A DNA stretch of 64,000 bases from Pelagicoccus sp. SDUM812005 (GCF_031127875.1 NZ_JARXIA010000003.1:1-64000); one strand, 5' to 3'; positions 46,124 through 55,976 are shown, numbered from the stretch's first letter. The notes: a model not told the origin generated them from the sequence alone. Numbers and translations: made by a program.

Positions 46124-46226
46124 AGGCCTATCCCGTAAAAAGGGGTGGAATTTGGGTGTTATCTCGACAATGTCGAGGCTTTAACGACGGTGGTTTGGGA
46201 GTGGAAAGTGGTGCAGTGGACCGTGC

Positions 46227-46604
46227 TCAAGCGAGGTCTGCCTGCCCTTGTTCGGAGTCCGGGTTTTGGATTTGCTCCTTCCAGCCGGCCATGCGGGCTT
46301 GCGCTCCGAAATGCTCGGCCTTTTCTTTCGATCCTTTTTCGAGCCAAATCCTTGAAAGGCTAGTGTTTACGAAGAGATCGTCGGGTCGCAGGGCGTGGGC
46401 TTTTTCGGCGGCTTGGAGGGCTTCGTCGTAGCGTTTCTCCGAGTAGAAAATCTCGCAGAGGGCGTGCCAGGCCTCGAAAGCGTCCGGCGATTCGGCGAGG
46501 GCGGCCTGCAGTTTGGCGATGCCGGCTTCGGCGTCTCCCATCGTGAAGTCGAAAGTGGCGTCTTCAACGATGTTGGTGATCGGTGCTTTTTGAAATTGGC
46601 CCAT
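46227..46604 (-). CDS. Small tetratricopeptide-repeat protein
   Basis: 125 residues from ATG 46604. Three TPR-like helix pairs (AEAGIAKLQAALAESPDAFEAW, split by turns; YDEALQAAEKAHALRPDDLFV; SRIWLEKGSKEKAEHFGAQAR). No signal peptide. Probably a protein-interaction adaptor. It follows queA on the same strand with a 61-bp gap. Confidence 0.75.
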   Translation of the reverse strand: MGQFQKAPITNIVEDATFDFTMGDAEAGIAKLQAALAESPDAFEAWHALCEIFYSEKRYDEALQAAEKAHALRPDDLFVNTSLSRIWLEKGSKEKAEHFGAQARMAGWKEQIQNPDSEQGQADLA

Positions 46605-46665
46605 AGGGAGTGTGTTTTCGGTGAGATGAAAATCGTAGGGAGAGTACACGAAGCGGCTGCGCTTG

Positions 46666-47739
46666 TCAAAGGATGAGCATGGCGTCGCCGTAGCTGAGGA
46701 AGCGATACTTTTGCTCGATCGCCTCCGCGTAAATCTCTTTGAGCCAGGCGATTCCGCTGGTGCCGTCGGGGTCGAGGAAGGCGGAGACGAGACAGAGCAG
46801 GGTGGAATTGGGCTGGTGGAAGTTGGTGATGAGGGCGTCGACGCCGCGGAAGGCTCGGGGCGGGTAGATGAAGATGGCGGCTTCGCTGACGAAGTTGCCC
46901 GGTACGATGGCGTCGCTCTTGGCGAGGTAGTCCTCGACGCTGCGGACGCTGGTGGTGCCGACGCAGACTCTGCGGCGGACGGTGGCGTCGCGGAGGGCGG
47001 CTTGGGTGGCTTCCGAGATTTCGTAGATCTCGCGGTGGATTTGGTGGTCTTCGATCTTCTCGGTCTGGAGGGGCTTGAAGGTGCCCATGCCGACATGGAG
47101 GGCGAGGTCGTGGAAGCGGGCTCCCTTGGCTTCGAGGGCGTCGACCACGCTCGGGGTGAAGTGGAGGCCGGCGGTGGGGGCGGCGGCGGCCACGGATTTT
47201 TCGGCGGAGGCGTAGATGGTTTGGTAGCGTTCCTTGTCGGCCTCGTCGCGTTGGTCGGACTTTTCGCGGGCGATGTAGGGTGGCAGGGGCATCTTTCCGA
47301 GCTCGTCGGCGAGGGCGGCTACGGAGCTGTGCTTGGCGAGCTCGAAGCGGACGCGATACTCGGCCTTCTCGTTCTTCTCTTCCACGGAAGCGGAAAAATA
47401 CCCTTCGCGGGAGAAGGTGGTGCCCACGGGTAGCTTCTTGCCGGGGCGTAGGAGGGTCCACCATTCCAGTCCGTCGTTGGTGGCGGGGCGGAGCAAGAGG
47501 CATTCGGCGGCGCCTCCGGTGGGGCGTTGGGCGAAGAGGCGGGCGGGCAGGACGCGAGCGTTGTTGCGGAAAAGGGCGTCGCCGGCCCCGAGGTACTCGG
47601 GGAGGTCGGTAAAGCGGCGGTGCTCGAGGCGGCGTTCCTTGCGGTGGACGACCAGGAGGCGGGAGGCGTCGCGGACGGCGGCGGGCTCTTGGGCGATGCG
47701 TTCTGCGGGCAGGTGGTAATCGAAGAGGGAGCTGTCCAT
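46666..47739 (-). CDS. queA: S-adenosylmethionine:tRNA ribosyltransferase-isomerase
   Basis: 357 residues from ATG 47739 (MDSSLFDYHLPAERIAQEP). Family markers: DALFRNNARVLPARL, AAAPTAGLHFTPSVVDAL, LALHVGMGTFKPLQ and ITNFHQPNSTLLCLVSAF. It adds the cyclopentene precursor in queuosine biosynthesis in anticodon position 34 of GUN tRNAs. The tRNA-Tyr(GUA) just upstream on the same strand is one of its substrates. The open frame through the tRNA is not coding. Confidence 0.95.
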   Translation of the reverse strand: MDSSLFDYHLPAERIAQEPAAVRDASRLLVVHRKERRLEHRRFTDLPEYLGAGDALFRNNARVLPARLFAQRPTGGAAECLLLRPATNDGLEWWTLLRPGKKLPVGTTFSREGYFSASVEEKNEKAEYRVRFELAKHSSVAALADELGKMPLPPYIAREKSDQRDEADKERYQTIYASAEKSVAAAAPTAGLHFTPSVVDALEAKGARFHDLALHVGMGTFKPLQTEKIEDHQIHREIYEISEATQAALRDATVRRRVCVGTTSVRSVEDYLAKSDAIVPGNFVSEAAIFIYPPRAFRGVDALITNFHQPNSTLLCLVSAFLDPDGTSGIAWLKEIYAEAIEQKYRFLSYGDAMLIL

Positions 47740-47825
47740 GTTCGGCGTGGGAGGCGGGTGGCGCGCGCTTTTCTCACTAACGTTGATAGTGAAAGCGCTC
47801 GGTCTTGGTGTTGTGGTCCGGGCAC

Positions 47826-47852
47826 AAAAAAACGACCAAGGTTGTGGTCGTT
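47826..47852 (-). terminator. Terminator after tRNA-Tyr
   Basis: AACGACCA (47831-47838) pairs with TGGTCGTT (47845-47852), with seven A at 47826-47832 as the minus-strand U tract, 19 bp beyond the tRNA. Confidence 0.78.
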
Positions 47853-47870
47853 CTTTCGAGGAAATTGAAA

Positions 47871-47956
47871 TGGTGGTGGGAACAGGATTCGAACCTGTGT
47901 AGGGTTTCCCCAGCAGATTTACAGTCTGCCCTCGTTGGCCGCTTGAGTATCCCACC
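47871..47956 (-). tRNA. tRNA-Tyr (anticodon GTA)
   Basis: Minus strand. Acceptor GGTGGGA pairs with TCCCACC, discriminator A, and CCA is encoded (47871-47873). The anticodon loop reads CTGTAAA with GTA, and a long class II variable arm (GGGGAAACCC region) is present as expected for bacterial Tyr. The T loop is GGTTCGAATCC. Confidence 0.97.
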
Positions 47957-48075
47957 GACCGGTGAAAGGCCGCCTAGAGTCCCCGTTTTGAATTAAAGAT
48001 CAAGTGTAAATTTGAGAAAATTTCACCTTTCTTGTTTTTGGCTCATGCGGGGGCCTCGGAGGGCTTTGAGCTCTC

Positions 48076-48795
48076 CTAGAGCAGGCCCGATTCCTGGAAG
48101 CTGTAGTAGCCTTTGGAGCGGGGATCGTGTGCTGCGTTTCCAACTACAAGGTGGTCCAGCAGGTCGATGCCGAGGATCTTGGCGGATTCGCGGAGCTGTC
48201 GCGTGACTTTGATGTCGGCGGCGCTGGGGGCGGGGTCGCCGCTGGGGTGGTTGTGGGCGCAGATGACGGCGGAGGCTCCTTGGCGGATGGCTTCGCGGAA
48301 GACTTCGCGGGGGTGGACGAGGCTGTTGCTGGCGGTGCCGGAGGTGATCTCGACTTTTTTGATGAGGCGGTTCTTGCGGTTGAGGCAGAGGGTCCAGAAC
48401 TTTTCGACTTCGAGGGCTTGGGTGTCTTGTCTCATGAAATCGAATACAAGGTCGGGGCTGTCGAGGATGGGGGCGCTGACGGGGGAGCGCTCGCGGACGC
48501 GGCGGCAAATCTCGACGATGGTTATCAGCTGCAGGGCTTTGACTTTGCCGATGCCTTTGATGGCGCGGAATTCGGCGTCGCTCCATTTGAGCAGGCCGTT
48601 GAGGGAGCCGGACTCCTGCAGGATTTCGGAGGCGACGCTGAGCACGTTTCGTCCTTTGCTGCCGCTGCGGAGGATCATGGCGAGCAGCTCGCAGTCGCTG
48701 AGGCTTTGCGGGCCTTGGGCTTCGAGGCGTTCTTGGGGGCGCTCGCTTACGGAGAGGTCGGCGAGCCTTGGGGTAAGGTAGGTCGAGGTGGGCAT
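48076..48795 (-). CDS. radC: RadC-family JAB-domain protein
   Basis: 239 residues. An N-terminal helix-hairpin-helix-like part (FRAIKGIGKVKALQLI) is followed by the JAMM/MPN domain with metal motif CAHNHPSGDPAPSAADI and distal residues DHLVVGN. Despite the name, a direct DNA-repair role is not established for the family. The gene stands alone, minus strand. Confidence 0.92.
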   Translation of the reverse strand: MPTSTYLTPRLADLSVSERPQERLEAQGPQSLSDCELLAMILRSGSKGRNVLSVASEILQESGSLNGLLKWSDAEFRAIKGIGKVKALQLITIVEICRRVRERSPVSAPILDSPDLVFDFMRQDTQALEVEKFWTLCLNRKNRLIKKVEITSGTASNSLVHPREVFREAIRQGASAVICAHNHPSGDPAPSAADIKVTRQLRESAKILGIDLLDHLVVGNAAHDPRSKGYYSFQESGLL

Positions 48796-48944
48796 GAGGA
48801 GTTGGGTTTTCGTTTGGGGATCCGGGGATCTGCTTTCAGGCTCCGGAAGGGCGAAGGGTAACAGGCTTCGCGGAGGGGAGTAGAGCGCTTGGGGGCGGGC
48901 GTGACAAGCGCGCTCCTGCGATCTGCGTCCGGGGTCGCGGCCAC

Positions 48945-48976
48945 GAAAAAACGCGAGCCGTGCGGGGCTCGCGTTT
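48945..48976 (-). terminator. Terminator of the SurA-like gene
   Basis: An 11-bp stem (48949-48959 with 48966-48976), preceded on the plus strand by seven A (48945-48951), forms a minus-strand terminator 30 bp after the peptidylprolyl isomerase stop. Confidence 0.8.
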
Positions 48977-49005
48977 GCGGGAAAGTGGAAAGGGCGCGGT
49001 CGCTT

Positions 49006-49986
49006 TTAGTTGAAGCGTCGCACGTAGCCGTCGCGGCGGAGGCGTTCGAGGAACTTAGCCTCGGCTTCGCTGGCCATCTGGGAAATGAGGATGTCTTCGA
49101 TATCGCTGCGCACTTCGGGGAGTGGGAGGTAGCCTTCCGGGCGGTGCTCCTCGTTGTAGAGGATGAAGAGGTTGTTTTTGATGAAGATGGGCTCGCTGAA
49201 TTCGCCTTCCTTGAGGGCGAAGGCAGGCTCGCTGAGCTGCTCGATGAGGGAGCCGCGGGTGACCCAGCCCCAGTCGCCGCCTTTCTTGGCCTTGGAGTCG
49301 TTGCTGTACTTCATGGCGAGCTCGTCGAAGGCGAAGCCCATTTCGAGCTTCTCGTAGATTTCGTCGGCGGTTTGCTTGAGGACTTCGTCGCTTTCGTCGG
49401 CGAGCTTGGTGAGGCGGATGAGGCGCAGGTGGAGGGCTTCCTCCTGGAAAAACTCCTGCTTGTATTCCTCGTAGAACTTCTCGATACGCACGGGGCTGAC
49501 GATGGAGGCGGACTTGCGCATCTTGCTGCGCATGTAGTTTACGATGATCTCCTCCTTAATCATGGTGCGGTGTTCTTCGGGAGTCTTGCCGATCGACTTG
49601 AGGTAGTCGAGGTAGAGCGAGCGCTTGCCTTCGAACTTGGTGATGATGGTTTCCTCGATCTCGTTGTCGACGAAGCTGGCGGGGATCTGGCCCTTGTCCT
49701 CGTAGAATTGCTTCACGATGAGGACGTTGTCGGTGAGGTTTTGGATGATCTCTGCCTCCATCCTCTCGATGGCTTGGCGAAATTTCATGGGGTCGCCGCC
49801 GGAATCCTTCTGGATGGAAGGCAGGTAGGGCTCGAGCTCGCGGCGAACTTCCTCGACGGTGATGATCTTGTCCTCGGCGATGGCGGCGATGCTGTTGGCG
49901 AGGCGTGCGCCTTTCGGCAGCTTCTGGGCTGAGGAGAAGGCGATAGGGATGATGAGGGATAAAAGGAGAGTCGCTTTTTTGATCAT
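49006..49986 (-). CDS. SurA-like periplasmic chaperone / peptidylprolyl isomerase
   Basis: 326 residues. Signal peptide LLLSLIIPIAFSSAQ. An N-terminal helical chaperone domain (NSIAAIAEDKIITVEEVRREL) resembles SurA, and a single parvulin domain is recognisable from AMKYSNDSKAKKGGDWGWVTRGSL and FSEPIFIKNNLFILY. It likely escorts outer-membrane proteins across the periplasm. E. coli SurA has two parvulin domains; this has one. The next gene upstream is mfd (22 bp). Confidence 0.85.
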   Translation of the reverse strand: MIKKATLLLSLIIPIAFSSAQKLPKGARLANSIAAIAEDKIITVEEVRRELEPYLPSIQKDSGGDPMKFRQAIERMEAEIIQNLTDNVLIVKQFYEDKGQIPASFVDNEIEETIITKFEGKRSLYLDYLKSIGKTPEEHRTMIKEEIIVNYMRSKMRKSASIVSPVRIEKFYEEYKQEFFQEEALHLRLIRLTKLADESDEVLKQTADEIYEKLEMGFAFDELAMKYSNDSKAKKGGDWGWVTRGSLIEQLSEPAFALKEGEFSEPIFIKNNLFILYNEEHRPEGYLPLPEVRSDIEDILISQMASEAEAKFLERLRRDGYVRRFN

Positions 49987-50008
49987 ATGACTTGGGATCG
50001 GCGTGGGC

Positions 50009-53000
50009 CTATCGGTGGTCTCTAGGCAAATTGTTCAGGAAGACAAGGATTTCGTTTAGCCGCTTCAAGGCATTGGTGGCATTTAGTCGGGGGAATCGGC
50101 TGCCGAGCTTGATGTAGTCCGACTCGCGTCCGCGGTAGATGCGGCACTTCAAGCGATTTCCCTGAGTCTCGACCGAGTGGATGCGCTTTTGTTCCGCGAG
50201 GCAGCGGACCTCGGTCAGCCGTAGCAGGGCTTCGACTTCGACGGGGAACTTGCCGAAGCGATCGGTGATGGCTTCGCGGATTTCGCGGACTTGCTTGGGG
50301 CTGCCGGCGAGGGCGAGCTGGCGGTAGAGGTCGATGCGGAGGCGGGTTTCGCTGATGAAGCTCGGCGGGATGCGGGCTTGGATGGGCTCGCACATGCCTT
50401 CCTTCAGGTCGAGGCTCTTGAGCACGGTGTAGCCGTCCTCGTGTCGGTTGGCGGCCTGCATGTTCCCCTCGCCTTGGTAGACGAAGTCGAGCTTGACGCT
50501 GGCTCGGATCTGGGTGGCGGAGGCGTCGCCTTTGAGGCGGGCTACGCTTTGCTTGAGCAATTGGCAGTAGAGCTCGAAGCCGACGCCTACGATGTGTCCG
50601 GACTGCTCGCTGCCGAGCAGGTTGCCGGCGCCGCGCAGCTCGAGGTCCCGCATGGCGAGGCGGAAGCCAGCCCCGAGCTGGTTGTGCTGGCGGATGGCAG
50701 CGAGCCGCTTGCGGGCGACGTCCATGAGGCGCTTGTGCTTGTGGAGGAGAAGGTAGGCGTAGGCTTGGCGCTTGAAGCGTCCGACGCGCCCGCGCAGCTG
50801 GTAGAGTTGTGAGAGGCCGAAGCGGTCGGCGCCTTCTATAATGATGGTGTTGCAGTTGGGGATATCGAGGCCGGACTCGATGATGGTGGTGCAGACCAGC
50901 ATCTGGTAATTCTGGTTGACGAACTCGAGCATGACCTTCTCGAGCTTCTTTTCGTCCATTTGGCCGTGGCCGACTGCGATGGATACTTCCGGCAGGAGGG
51001 CCCGGAGCTTGGCGGCGGTGCTCTCGATGGACTGGACTTGGTTGTGCAGGTAGAAGACTTGGCCGCCGCGGGCGATTTCGCGGCGCACGACTTCGGCTAC
51101 GAGGGCGTCGTCGTAGCTTTTGACGATGGTCTGGATGGGCTTGCGCTCGACGGGGGCGGTTTCGATGACGCTGAGTTCGCGGGCTCCGGTGAGGGCCATG
51201 TAGAGTGTGCGGGGAATGGGGGTGGCGGACATGGTGAGGATGTCCACGGTGGAGCGCCATTCCTTGAAGACTTCCTTGTGCTTGAGGCCGAAGCGTTGCT
51301 CTTCGTCGATGATGACGAGGCCGAGGTCCTTGAAGGAAACGTCTTTTTGCAGGACGCGGTGGGTGCCGACTAGGATGTCGACTTTGCCGGCGGCGGTGGA
51401 TTGGAGGATCTTCTTGATTTCGGCCGGCTTGCGGAAGCGGCTGACGAGTTCGACCACGATGGGGTAGCCCGCCATGCGGTCGCGGAAGTTGAGGAAGTGT
51501 TGTTGGGCGAGGACGGTGGTGGGGACGAGGATGACCACTTGCTTGCCGTCCATGACGGCCTTGAAGGCGGTGCGAATGGCGACTTCGGTCTTGCCGAAGC
51601 CGACGTCGCCGCAGATGAGCCGGTCCATGGGGATGGGTTTTTCCATGTCGGCTTTCGACTCGACGATGGCTTTGAGTTGGTCAGGCGTTTCCTTGAAGGG
51701 GAAGGAGCCTTCGAATTCCTTTTGCCATTCGGAGTCGGCGGCGAAGGCGTGTCCGCCGCCGCTGTCGCGTTTGGCCTGCAGCTCCAGGAGCTTGGCGGCC
51801 AGGTCGAGGGTGGCGCGTTCGGCGGCTTCGCGGGTTTTGCCCCAGCGGTTGGTGCCGATGCGGCCGAGCTTGGGGCGAGCTTTGGAGATGCCGACGTAGC
51901 GGCTGATGAGGTGCGACTCCTGTAGTGGAATATGCAGGACAACGCCTTCGTCGAACTCGAGGGAAAGGACTTCGCGTTGCTGGCCTTGCATGTCCACGGT
52001 GGTGATGCCGCGGTAGAGGGCGATGCCGTGCTGGAGGTGGACGACGAATTCGCCGTCCACCAGTTCGGCGAAGTCGAGCAGCTGGTCGACTTGGGATTGG
52101 GTGACGAGGGCCTTGGAGCGGGTGGGTGGCTTGCGTCCGCGGCGGCGTCCGAAGAGTTCGGTTTCGGTAACGAGGACGCAGCCTTTGCTTTTCTTGAGTT
52201 GCGGCCAGGAGAGCTTGCCCAGCTTGGGGCGGTGGTGGATGCGGAAGCCTTGGTTGAGGTCGCCTTGCCAGAAGCTGAACTTGATCTGCTTCAGCTCCGT
52301 CGACTCGTCGATGATCTCCTGGATGCGGTTCTTGTCGCTTTCGTTGGGGAGGACGACGATTATTTCTTCGCCGGCGTCGCTCCACTTGCGGACTTGATCC
52401 AGGAATTGGATACGGGCGGATTGCTCGTCGGCGAGTCGTTCGTCGGCGAGCTTTGCGTTGTCCGGGATGGGGCGGTAGAAGGACAGGGATTCCGCTTCGA
52501 ACAGGGTGGAGTCGGCAGTGGGATCGTCGCCGGGCTCGAGGTCTAGGTCGGAGAAGGTGGCCCATTTGTCTTTGTGTTGGGCTCGGATGTCTCGCAGCTG
52601 TATCCAGGCTTTTCCGACGCTGTGGTCGTGGGCTTGCTCGAGGGCGGAGTCGAAGGTTTCGAGCAATTGCTCCGGTTCGATTATGGCCCAGGCGGTCTGC
52701 TGGGGCAGGTGGTCGGCGAATCCGCTTTTCGCTTTGGCGAGTTCGAGGGTGGGGGAGGCGTCGATGGCGACGGAGTCGACGGCGGCTCCGGAGCGTTGGG
52801 TGACGGGGTCGAGCTCCTTGATGGCGTCGATCTCGTCGCCGAAGAAATCGATGCGGTAGGGTTTGTCGGCGGAAATTGGATACACGTCGATGAGGCCGCC
52901 GCGGCGAGCGAATTGGCCAGGCGCCTCGCAGAGGCCTTCGCTGTCGTAGTCGAGGGCTTGCAGGGTTTCGACGAGCTTTTCGAAGTTATGGGTTTCGCCT

Positions 53001-53443
53001 GTCTTGAGGATGAGTTGGGAGGAGGCGAGCTCGCGGGCGGCGGGTACGGCTTGGGCGAGGGCTTTGGGGGTGGTGGTGAGGACGAGCTGTCCGTCGTTTT
53101 GGCGGATTGCGGCGAGGGTGGCGATGCGTTCGCTGCCGGTTTCGAAGCGTTCGACGGGGCTGTCTTCGTCGATGCTGAGCTCGGACTCTTCGGGGTAGTA
53201 GAGGAAGCGGGCTTGGTTCTTGGGCTTGCGTACTTGCCTATTGAAGTAGGCGAGGTCGGCGTTGAGCTGTTCGGCGAGGCGGGCGTTTTTGGCGACGACG
53301 ATGGTGAGCTTGGACTTCTTAGCGTGTATCCAATCTTCGAGGATGGGGGCGATGGCCTCCTCGCTAACGCCAATGTTTTGCTCCCAGGCCTCCAGCTCTG
53401 CCGGAAGCAGGATGGAGCTCAGCTTGCTGGTGGAATCGTGCAC
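50009..53443 (-). CDS. mfd: Transcription-repair coupling factor Mfd
   Basis: 1144 residues from a GTG start, full length. N-terminal UvrB-like modules, then a CarD-like RNA-polymerase-interaction domain (DGEFVVHLQHGIALYRGI). SF2 translocase motifs are LICGDVGFGKTEVAIR (Walker A), VIIDEEQRFGLKHKE (DEEQ box) and TMSATPIPRTLYMAL, followed by QLRGRVGRFKRQAYAYL and the C-terminal TRCF domain. It pushes stalled RNA polymerase off DNA lesions and recruits UvrA. Confidence 0.96.
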   Translation of the reverse strand: MHDSTSKLSSILLPAELEAWEQNIGVSEEAIAPILEDWIHAKKSKLTIVVAKNARLAEQLNADLAYFNRQVRKPKNQARFLYYPEESELSIDEDSPVERFETGSERIATLAAIRQNDGQLVLTTTPKALAQAVPAARELASSQLILKTGETHNFEKLVETLQALDYDSEGLCEAPGQFARRGGLIDVYPISADKPYRIDFFGDEIDAIKELDPVTQRSGAAVDSVAIDASPTLELAKAKSGFADHLPQQTAWAIIEPEQLLETFDSALEQAHDHSVGKAWIQLRDIRAQHKDKWATFSDLDLEPGDDPTADSTLFEAESLSFYRPIPDNAKLADERLADEQSARIQFLDQVRKWSDAGEEIIVVLPNESDKNRIQEIIDESTELKQIKFSFWQGDLNQGFRIHHRPKLGKLSWPQLKKSKGCVLVTETELFGRRRGRKPPTRSKALVTQSQVDQLLDFAELVDGEFVVHLQHGIALYRGITTVDMQGQQREVLSLEFDEGVVLHIPLQESHLISRYVGISKARPKLGRIGTNRWGKTREAAERATLDLAAKLLELQAKRDSGGGHAFAADSEWQKEFEGSFPFKETPDQLKAIVESKADMEKPIPMDRLICGDVGFGKTEVAIRTAFKAVMDGKQVVILVPTTVLAQQHFLNFRDRMAGYPIVVELVSRFRKPAEIKKILQSTAAGKVDILVGTHRVLQKDVSFKDLGLVIIDEEQRFGLKHKEVFKEWRSTVDILTMSATPIPRTLYMALTGARELSVIETAPVERKPIQTIVKSYDDALVAEVVRREIARGGQVFYLHNQVQSIESTAAKLRALLPEVSIAVGHGQMDEKKLEKVMLEFVNQNYQMLVCTTIIESGLDIPNCNTIIIEGADRFGLSQLYQLRGRVGRFKRQAYAYLLLHKHKRLMDVARKRLAAIRQHNQLGAGFRLAMRDLELRGAGNLLGSEQSGHIVGVGFELYCQLLKQSVARLKGDASATQIRASVKLDFVYQGEGNMQAANRHEDGYTVLKSLDLKEGMCEPIQARIPPSFISETRLRIDLYRQLALAGSPKQVREIREAITDRFGKFPVEVEALLRLTEVRCLAEQKRIHSVETQGNRLKCRIYRGRESDYIKLGSRFPRLNATNALKRLNEILVFLNNLPRDHR

Positions 53444-53497
53444 GGGGTAGGAGACGATGCTGGGGAGGGATGAATTGTGCGTCGCAGGGCGCGGGGC

Positions 53498-54289
53498 TTA
53501 GGCCTGCTTTTGCAGTTTGGCGATGGCTTCGAGGGCGGCTTTTTCGGCGGCTTCCTTTTTGGTGCGGCCGGTGCCGGTTCCGAGTTGCTCGTCGTTGCAG
53601 TAGACGGCGATTTCGAAAATGCGTTCGTGGGCGACTCCCTTCTGGCCGGTGGTTTCGTAGCGTAGGGCGTTGTTGCCGTGGACGGGTTGGATGAGCTCCT
53701 GGAGCTTTCCTTTGGGGTTGGAGATGACGCCTTTGGCGGTGGCGGCGGTATCCAGGTAGTTGTAGAGGCTGAGGACTATTTTGCGGGTGGTGTCGAAGTC
53801 GGAGTCGAGGTAGATGGCGCCGACGAGGGCTTCGAAGGCGTCGCCGAGGGCGGAGTCGCCGTCTGCGACGCCGGCTTGGCGGTCCTTGGGCTTGAGAATG
53901 AGATAGGAGCCCAGCTCGAGCTCGCGGGCGATGCCAGCCATGAAGTCGCCTCGGGCGTAGCCGGAGCGGATGGAGGTGAGCTTGCCTTCGCGGTGCTTGG
54001 GGTACTTTTCGTAGAGTTTCTCGGTGAGGACGAGTTGGATGACCGAGTCGCCGAGGAACTCGAGGCGTTGGTTGTTCTTGAGTTGGTCCTTGGTGTTGAG
54101 GAGGAAGGACGGGTGGGTGAGGGACTGGTAGAGCAGGCCCTTTGTCTTGAAGGTGTAGCCAAGCTTGCTCTCGAGCTTGCGGACCTTGGCGCTGGAGAGC
54201 TCGGCGGCGTGCTTGCTTTGGCGAGCCGCTCTTTTGTCAGAGTCTTTGGATACGGACTTGATAAGGCGTTTCAGCTTGGATGCGACCAT
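53498..54289 (-). CDS. rnc: Ribonuclease III
   Basis: 263 residues, including a basic N-terminal extension of ~35 residues. The endonuclease signature is NQRLEFLGDSVIQLVL (usual NERLEFLGDAVL), with the second acidic patch ALGDAFEALVGAIYLD. The C-terminal dsRNA-binding domain has PKGKLQELIQ...GTGRTKKEAAEKAALEAI. It processes rRNA and structured mRNAs. It lies between ParA and mfd on the same strand. Confidence 0.95.
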   Translation of the reverse strand: MVASKLKRLIKSVSKDSDKRAARQSKHAAELSSAKVRKLESKLGYTFKTKGLLYQSLTHPSFLLNTKDQLKNNQRLEFLGDSVIQLVLTEKLYEKYPKHREGKLTSIRSGYARGDFMAGIARELELGSYLILKPKDRQAGVADGDSALGDAFEALVGAIYLDSDFDTTRKIVLSLYNYLDTAATAKGVISNPKGKLQELIQPVHGNNALRYETTGQKGVAHERIFEIAVYCNDEQLGTGTGRTKKEAAEKAALEAIAKLQKQA

Positions 54290-54352
54290 AGGGGATGAGT
54301 TATTGGTAAGGAGCGAAGAGTGAAGTGGCTTCGCTCCGCGCTGCGGGCGATC

Positions 54353-55141
54353 CTACTTTTTCTTTAGATCGAAGCGCTTGATGATTTCCTTGGCGAGGTT
54401 GCGGTAGGCGGTGGCCCCTGGGTTTGACTTGTCGTATTCGAAGATGGTTTGGCCGAAGGAGGGGGCTTCGCTGAGGCGCACGGTACGCGGGATGACGGTG
54501 TCGAAAATTTGCTCCGGCAAGTTGGTTTTGACTTCTTCGACGACTTCGCGGGAGAGGTTGGTACGCATGTCGTACATGGTCATGATGATGCCGCCGACTT
54601 GCAGGTGGTCGTTGACGCCGGCGTCCTTGAGGCGATCGACCACGGAGAGGATTTGGCCGAGGCCTTCGAGGGCGAGGTATTCGCACTGGAGGGCGACGAG
54701 GAGGTAGTCGGCTGCGGCGAGGCTGTTCATGGAGAGCATGCCAAGGGCTGGGGGGCAGTCGATGACGACGGCGCGGTAGGAGCCGGAATCGAAGAGCGGG
54801 GCGAGGGCCTGCTTGAGCTGGAGGAGGTAGTCCTCGCGCTGGGCGACTTCGATCTCGGCTGCGGCGAGGTCCATCTCGGAGGTGAGCAGGGAGAGGTTTT
54901 TGCGCCCGGTTTCGACGACCATGTCTTCGATCTGTCCTTCGCCGAGGAGGACTGGATAGACGCTGCGTCCCTCCTGCTTCTCGATGCCGAGGCCGCTGGT
55001 GGCGTTGGCCTGCGGGTCGAGGTCGATTAGGAGGGTGGGAATCTTTTGTTCAGCGAGGGCTGCGGCAAGATTGACTGCGGTAGTGGTTTTGCCGACGCCG
55101 CCTTTTTGGTTGGCGATGGTGAATACGGTAGTAGAGGCCAT
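54353..55141 (-). CDS. ParA/Soj-family chromosome partitioning ATPase
   Basis: 262 residues from ATG 55141 (MASTTVFTIANQKGGVGKTT). Deviant Walker A NQKGGVGKTTTAVNLAAAL; Walker A' LLIDLDPQANATSGLG; Walker B VVIDCPPALGMLSMNS. A ParB partner is not in the window, and no parS-like array was noticed. Length and motifs fit chromosomal Soj. Confidence 0.92.
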   Translation of the reverse strand: MASTTVFTIANQKGGVGKTTTAVNLAAALAEQKIPTLLIDLDPQANATSGLGIEKQEGRSVYPVLLGEGQIEDMVVETGRKNLSLLTSEMDLAAAEIEVAQREDYLLQLKQALAPLFDSGSYRAVVIDCPPALGMLSMNSLAAADYLLVALQCEYLALEGLGQILSVVDRLKDAGVNDHLQVGGIIMTMYDMRTNLSREVVEEVKTNLPEQIFDTVIPRTVRLSEAPSFGQTIFEYDKSNPGATAYRNLAKEIIKRFDLKKK

Positions 55142-55343
55142 AGGATTTGTTGCCTGTGTATGAGGCAAAAATTCCGATTGGCAATGGTATAGGCGAGATG
55201 TTCGCGAGGAGGTCGGGGAACCGGGTTGTTTGTGGTTTTGGCGCCTATTTTTGGAGGCGATTCGCTCATTAGGGGCGCGGCGGGCTCGCTTTGCGCGAGG
55301 AGCAGGAACAAGCTGCGTCGCTTCGTTTCAAACAGCGAACTTC

Positions 55344-55817
55344 ATGAAGCTGCTTCCGATCGCCATTTTTCTCCTTTCTGCCTTGCAGCTCTTGCGGGCT
55401 GAGTCGACTCCGGACCCGTGGGAGCGGCAGGTGGTCGCGGCTTGTCTAATATTAGAAGCGGCCAATCAAGGGGAAGCGGGCATGCAGGCGGTGGCGGCGG
55501 TGATCGGGAATCGCGGGCAGGGGGATCCCTCGAAATACCTAGCGGTGGTGAAGAAGCCGTACGCGTTTAGCGCCTTCAATGCGTCGACGGGGAAGGGAAA
55601 GCAGCGGCAAAGCTTCGCGGCTTTGGTCTCGCGGGCCTCGAAGGACGTGAATTGGCCGGTCGCCCTGCGGATCGTGGACGAGCTTTATGCGGGAGAGCTG
55701 GCGGACAACACTTTCGGGGCGGACCATTATTCGCGTAAGGACGAATTGCCTAGTTGGAGCCATGGAATGCGGGCCACGACGGTGATCGGGGACCATCTCT
55801 TCTTCAAATCGCCCTAG
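55344..55817 (+). CDS. SleB-like cell wall hydrolase
   Basis: 157 residues from ATG 55344. Signal peptide AIFLLSALQLLRAES. The Hydrolase_2 (SleB) domain begins VVAACLILEAANQGEAGMQAVAAVI, with the proposed catalytic Glu in LEAANQGE, and ends AGELADNTFGADHYSRKD. It is probably an exported peptidoglycan lytic enzyme. Confidence 0.86.
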   Translation: MKLLPIAIFLLSALQLLRAESTPDPWERQVVAACLILEAANQGEAGMQAVAAVIGNRGQGDPSKYLAVVKKPYAFSAFNASTGKGKQRQSFAALVSRASKDVNWPVALRIVDELYAGELADNTFGADHYSRKDELPSWSHGMRATTVIGDHLFFKSP

Positions 55818-55902
55818 GAAGAGTCGGCAGAATCGCATTTATCGAAAGTTTCTACTTGAAACTCGAAACCAAAACGCAATCGTGACGGCCTTCACAACGG
55901 AG

Positions 55903-55976
55903 GGCGTGGTAGCCAAGTGGTAAGGCCGAGCTCTGCAAAAGCTCTATCGCCGGTTCGATTCCGGCCCACGCCTCCA
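55903..55976 (+). tRNA. tRNA-Cys (anticodon GCA)
   Basis: Acceptor GGCGTGG (55903-55909) pairs with CCACGCC (55966-55972), discriminator U as expected for Cys, CCA encoded. The anticodon stem-loop GAGCTCTGCAAAAGCTC carries GCA; the T loop is GGTTCGATTCC. Confidence 0.97.
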